From contig NZ_CP006850.1 of assembly GCF_000523235.1 (NCBI RefSeq), positions 7,316,001-7,380,000 of the forward strand: DNA of 64,000 nt, given 5' to 3'. Numbering within the stretch: the stretch's first letter is position 1; the number at the start of each line of letters is the position of its first letter. The notes under the pieces were generated by a model, which worked only from the letters and a program-made list of their open reading frames with translations, did no database searches and had not been told where the DNA came from. Below are positions 49,601 to 55,600 of the stretch, in pieces. The stretch is from Nocardia nova SH22a (GTDB taxonomy: Bacteria; Actinomycetota; Actinomycetes; Mycobacteriales; Mycobacteriaceae). A program made the position numbers and the translations under genes.

Positions 49601-52600
49601 CCGATGGGCCTGTCGAATACGAGGTACACGGTTGGCACGGCAGACCGGTTCTGATGGATCCACGGACCGGCACGCTGCTGGGGTTACCGTTCGATGACTC
49701 GAACTCGGCTATCTGGCACGGAGTTTCGTTCGACGAGGCGGGCGAACCCTTGCATCCGACCGCCGAGTACCTGCGAGAGCTGGGGCAACGACGGGACCTG
49801 GCATGGCAGCGGCTGCGCCTGGACCTGCCGACCGGCGTGTCCCGTGCCGCCTGGCGGCGGGTGATCAGCGCTCGACGGGGCGTAGCCGAGGCGGAACTCA
49901 CTCGACTCGGCGCCTCCCTGGCGGCCGTGCACGCCGACGATCCCGCCGCCGTGTACGCGTTGGCCGAACCGCTGCTGCTCCGACGCGCCGAAGTGGTCGC
50001 CCGGCTGGACGATCTGGCCGAGCTGGATGCCCTGGTCGTGCGGCACGCTCGCGCACTCACCCGCTTCATCGCACCCGCCGCCGCGGAATTGTTCGCACTC
50101 GAATCGAATCGGCGTGCAGGCACGACGGTCACCCCGCTGGTAGCGCGATTCGATGCCGAATCCGGTGAGCAACAGGACATATGGGTCGTCGCGCCGGAAG
50201 GCGAGCACATGCGGACCCTGCAAGAGGCCATCGCCGTGGATCAGTCTCTGGCCACGGCGATGTGGCATGGGCACCGTATTCGCTATATCCGGCCGCAGAC
50301 CGGCCCGTCGGGGTTGGAGTACTCGACGCTCGACGCCGAAGAGGTGGAGGCCGAATTCCGGACCGCGTTCCGGCGCGAATTGGAGCGACGGCTGGTCGAG
50401 GAATATCTCGAGAGTCGACGGTCCGGGTCGGGGCCGACCTTCTCGGCCTGGCTGCGGCCACTGAATCCGGATCTGTCGACCGTTCAGGAAGGTGGTGACC
50501 CCTGGGATATACCGCCGCCGATCCAGATCGCGTTGAAACTGATGCGAAGCGGTATCCGCGACTGGGAGGACACCGGGCACTCCGATGCGCGCACCTCGGA
50601 CCCGAATCGGCAGCTGATTCCGATTCGCGCCGGCTGGCTGCGAACAGTAGTCGTTCCGGTGAAGTACGTGGAGCGGTCCACTTGGAACCCCAAGGCCGGC
50701 TGGTTGGTCGCCGAACCGCTGGACAACGGCGATATGGCCGACACGATGGCGCGAGAATTCAATCCACTCAGGCCAGAGGACAACAAGCTCCGCAGGACGT
50801 TCCGAACCATCGGACAACTGCGACGTGCCGTGGAGGAGGCTGTCCGCCGCGGCTGGCCGCCGGGCCGGACGACCCGCGTCTCATTGACGACGCCCCCGGT
50901 TGCGCCCGAATTACCCGTGGCCGCAAGCGTTGTCACGCTCGATGAGCTGCCGACCGCCAACGAGCAACAGGAGTACGAAGCCAGCCGAGCACGGGTCTTC
51001 ATCGACAGCGATGATCGTTCCGGGCCACGCGTCCATACGACCGCGGAACCGATAGTCGAACCACCCGAATACAATCCGGAGTTCTCGGCTTTTCTCGACA
51101 ACGCACTGGCCGACCATCCCAACTCGGAGCTGGCGAAAAACGTTGTGCTCCTTTACCGCTACGAGGGGTTCACAGCCGAGGCGGTGGCCGACCGCCTCGG
51201 TGTATCGCGTCCGACGGTCTCGCGGACGGTAGCCGACGCGAACCGGCTACTCCGAGCCGCCTTCGCCCAGACCAACAGTGACGTCACGGCCGGTGCTGTC
51301 ACCGGGCCACAGCGCAACGCGGTCGAGCCACCGGACGACCGGAGTGCCGATTCATCGGACGAGAACGGATCCCAGCCGAGGACGGCGCACCCTCTCCGCG
51401 AAGAGTCGATGCTGCGCGAATCCGGCGAAGCGACCGGCGGAGAGGGCGAGGCGGCACGACGAATCATGACGGCTGCGGAATTCGCCGCACGTCTCGCCCA
51501 GGCCGAACGCTCCGGACCGCCCGTACGAACAGCACCCGATGAGTGGTTCTCTCAGAACAGTATGGTGGAGCTCCTCACTTATCCCGACGGATTCCGAGTG
51601 GTCGAGAAGAGCCTTCTCTCGCGACAAGGGCGCGCCGCGGAGATTCTGGCTTCCGCGTTCGGGCACGCCATGGACGCCCCCGTGCCGCCGGTCCTCCCGG
51701 TGGAGGGCGACGACCAAGCCGTGCGGATGCCGTGGATGCCGGGCGAGTTGATCGCAGGCACCGACGACGATCCCGGGGGAATCGGCGAGATGAAGGCTTT
51801 GCGGGGTCGCCGGGACGCCGAGCAATTGGGCTTGCTCGACCTGGTGATCGGCAACTGGGATCGCGGTGGCAATGTTCTGCGCGACGGCCACAACTTGACC
51901 GGCCTCGATCATGCCTTCGCCTTCCAACGTCCGATCGATCCGGACACCAGCCCGTTCTCCAAGAGTTATGTCCGCGCCGTGGACCTCGACCGTGGGCGCG
52001 ATCCATACGAGTGGGTAGCCAATAGACGAGACAAGGCCGAACTCGAAGGGTATAGGCGCAACATCGAGGCGCTGCGGGCGTTGTGCGAGGAGTACGACTG
52101 CCCCGAATGGCACAGTGGCGCACTGGCTCTGCTGGACGGCGTGATCGCGCACGCCCGCGATTCGACTTCACGAACACCGTGGAACAACCGACCGTCCACA
52201 TCGGATGCGCCGCGGGAGGTACCGGATCGGGACGCCACGGCCGGCGCCTCGGTGAGTCCCTGGATACGTTCCGAACGGACCGAAACACTCCAGTCGTCCG
52301 CCGGTGATTCGGTAGAACCGGAAGAGGTCGGCTTCCAGCCGGACCCCGAAGCACTCGCCGCGGAACTGCTCGGCTACGGCCCGAGCTTCGCCCCGATCCG
52401 GGAACTATTGCGCATCGCGAACGAGAATCCACACGGACCGGACTGGATCGACACCCCCGACTACTGGGCATGGAACCTGTCCTGGCTGGCCGAGCGCGGC
52501 CCCAGAATCAGCATGCTGACAGCATTGTTCGCAGCTGCCCTGGAAGCGGAAATGACACTGGGGATGCCCAATACCAGCCCGGGCCCGCTGGTTCTCGTGC

Positions 52601-55600
52601 AGCAACGTCCCCGCACACCTGAGGAGATGCTCGATACACACAAGTTCAACACCATGACGAGAGACATGCCGGAAGAGCCGAGTGGATTCGGCACAGCGGC
52701 CAAGGCGACGATCATCGGACTGATCGGGCGCAAACTGTCCATGGACGAGCTGCTGCAGTATCTCTCCATTCACCTGGTCGCGGCGCGGCCGATTTTCCAG
52801 ATCGACAAGGACCTCACCGACCAGCATCTAGCCCCCGCTGAGCGCGCGTTTCTCCGCCCGATTCCCCGCCAAGGTGTATTCGGCTGGAACTTCCCTGGGT
52901 GCCGAAACCTGGCACGCGGGGAACGACCATACTTCCGCGCACGGTGGGCGGGCGACGCGCTGCTGCCCCTGCTTGCTTGCCGGGAGACCTTCGAGCATTA
53001 CCTGACCAACTGGGTCGAACCGTATCTGCTCGACGAGGCCGGGAGAATTCTCGACGAATTCACCAACGCCACACCGTCTCCCGAAAACGACGTCGCCCGC
53101 TGGTTCGCATCGGTGGTTGTCGAAGCCATGGCCGCACCTCCCGCGGACGCGCCCGACATCCTTCGCCGCGCATTGCAGGAACACCGCAAGTCCGAAGGCA
53201 ACCCTCTGGTCGATCGCTTCGTCTCGACCGTGCGTGACCTGATGGGAGGCGAATACGACTTCGGCCGCTACATTCAGCGCAACCCACGCCCGGAATTTCT
53301 GGATTTCGCCCGTCACCTTCGTCCGGTACTACTCGAACGATACGACCCGCGCGAGCTTGCCCGCCTTCCACTCTTCGCGAATCTGCTCGGGGCCGCGGAA
53401 CGGGCAGATACACCGCAGACACCGACCCTCCATCAGCCCCCGCGCGACCTGAGCACGCTGTCCGTGGAAGCACGTCGCGTAAGCGACGAACAGGGCGCCG
53501 AGTTGCGCGATCTCGGTACGGTCGACCACATCGCCGCGCAGCTGATGCGGGACGGAATTCCCGGACGGACCGCCATAGTGATGGAGCGCATCGACGGTGT
53601 GGACCGCGCCAGGACGCTCGTCCACGACGGCCGCAGAGTGGTCGAGTTGCGCACCCCGGACACCGACGACGGCATGATTCACGCATTCGTGCCGGGGTCG
53701 AGTACCGCGGAACACACACGCGCACTGGCCTTCTCCCCCGTGGACGCGTCGGACCGGGCCGACGCGGAGCGAGCCCTGGGCAGACTGCTCGGCCGCGACG
53801 ACCCCGACAGGTTCCCCGAGCATTTCCCCGACGGTATTCCCGACCGGCCCGCCCGTGCCGCTATGGCATTGGACTTCGATCGTCCCCGCACCATCGACGG
53901 ACCGTTGCAGGAACACGAATGGTCGACATTGGCGAAGCTGTATCCCAACGAGGTGTCGAACTCACGAGGGGCTCCGGAATGGGCACGCGTCCGAGCGCGT
54001 GAGGTGTGGGGCCACCGCTACTTCCCGCAGGAGCTCGTTCCCGCATCCGAGCCCGAAACACCTGCTCGATACCTGGCTCGCAAGGCCGATGTCGCAGTCG
54101 CCACGTACTCGAACACCTACCGCGCCGGTGAGCACGACGGCATCCACGGCTGGGTGGACGAGCAGGGTGTCCTCCGATACCAGATCAGCGCAGCGGAGCG
54201 CACGCCCTCGGGCCGGCAGATGTTCCGAGACATGATGGACACGATCGGATTCCAGGTGCGCGCGATCCGTGAGCCGTGGTCGGCGAACGACACTCTCTCC
54301 GACAATCTCGACACCTTCAACGCCTACATACAGGACCTGGGCCTGTCCGCCGAAGATGCGGCACGCCGGACGTTCACCGGCAAAATGGCCGGTGATATGG
54401 GGTTCACCGAGGTAACCGTCAACAACCTGACCGGCCCCGTCGGGGAACACCTCGTTGTCGATGTGACATTTTCCGAGCCCGTCCACCCACCGGCCCGCCG
54501 TGCTCCGGCTACCCCATGGACCCCCCGACCTCACGGCGATGACTCTCCTCCGGGCACGGCGCAGGACACCACCGGCCTGTTACACAACCTCGAACGTAGA
54601 AGAGCCGAGGTCGACACCCTGACACCGACCGAGGGTGAGGCGATAGTCCACCGCCTGGTCAGCGAGCTGGCGGAATCGACGACCGCCGGCATCGAAACCG
54701 CGGTGTACGACTTGCGCCATTCGATACTGTCCGGACACCTGCCTTCGGGCAGCATGCTCCCATCGACTCGACTGCTGGCGCAGGCACTGGATACTCCACG
54801 AGTGAACGCGGCCCGCCACGCGTACACGCGCCTGCGCAAGGAGGGATACCTGACCCTCGACGACGGCCGACCGGTCGTTGCCGGACAAAACAGCTGGCCC
54901 ATCTCCCCTGACACGCTCCCGCAACATTATGGCGACAAGCTGGTCCCCTATCCGAAGATCGAGCCCCACGTCCATCTCGAAGGCACCGTCCGACCACATG
55001 CTTTGCTGGATATGGCGCGGCGCAACGATATCGAGCTACCGGCCGACAATGTAGAAGATCTGGAGAGACACTACGTATACACCGATTTCAGCCAATTCGT
55101 GTCGGTGTGGCGGATGACGAAGAAGGCGATCCGTACCGGCGAAGACTACCGACGGATGGTCCTCGACTACGCCGCGGAGGCCGCGGCCCACGCCACGGTG
55201 TATGTAGAGGCGAGCCTGTCGCCGATCGCGCGGGTGCAGCGGGACGGAAACACGTGGCAGGAGATTTTCGCCGGCGCGACCGACGGTATCGCTGAAGCGG
55301 CCGAGAGATTCGGTGTCACAGTGCGATTGACGCCAAGCCTGATCTGGGGCGGCGAACCGGAATGGGCCGAGCAACTGGCTCACTGGGCAGTGCGATACCG
55401 CGATCGGGGGGTCGTCGGCATCGACATGGGTGGTGACGAACGCACACGCGGTGACGTGGCCCTGTTCGACCGAGCTGTCGGCATAGCCACCGAGGGCGGC
55501 CTGGGCATCGCCCCACACGCCGGTGAGACCGGCGGCGTCGAGGCTGTTCGAGAGGTGTTGCGCTGGAATCCGAAACGCATTCGGCATGGAATCGCGGCCG

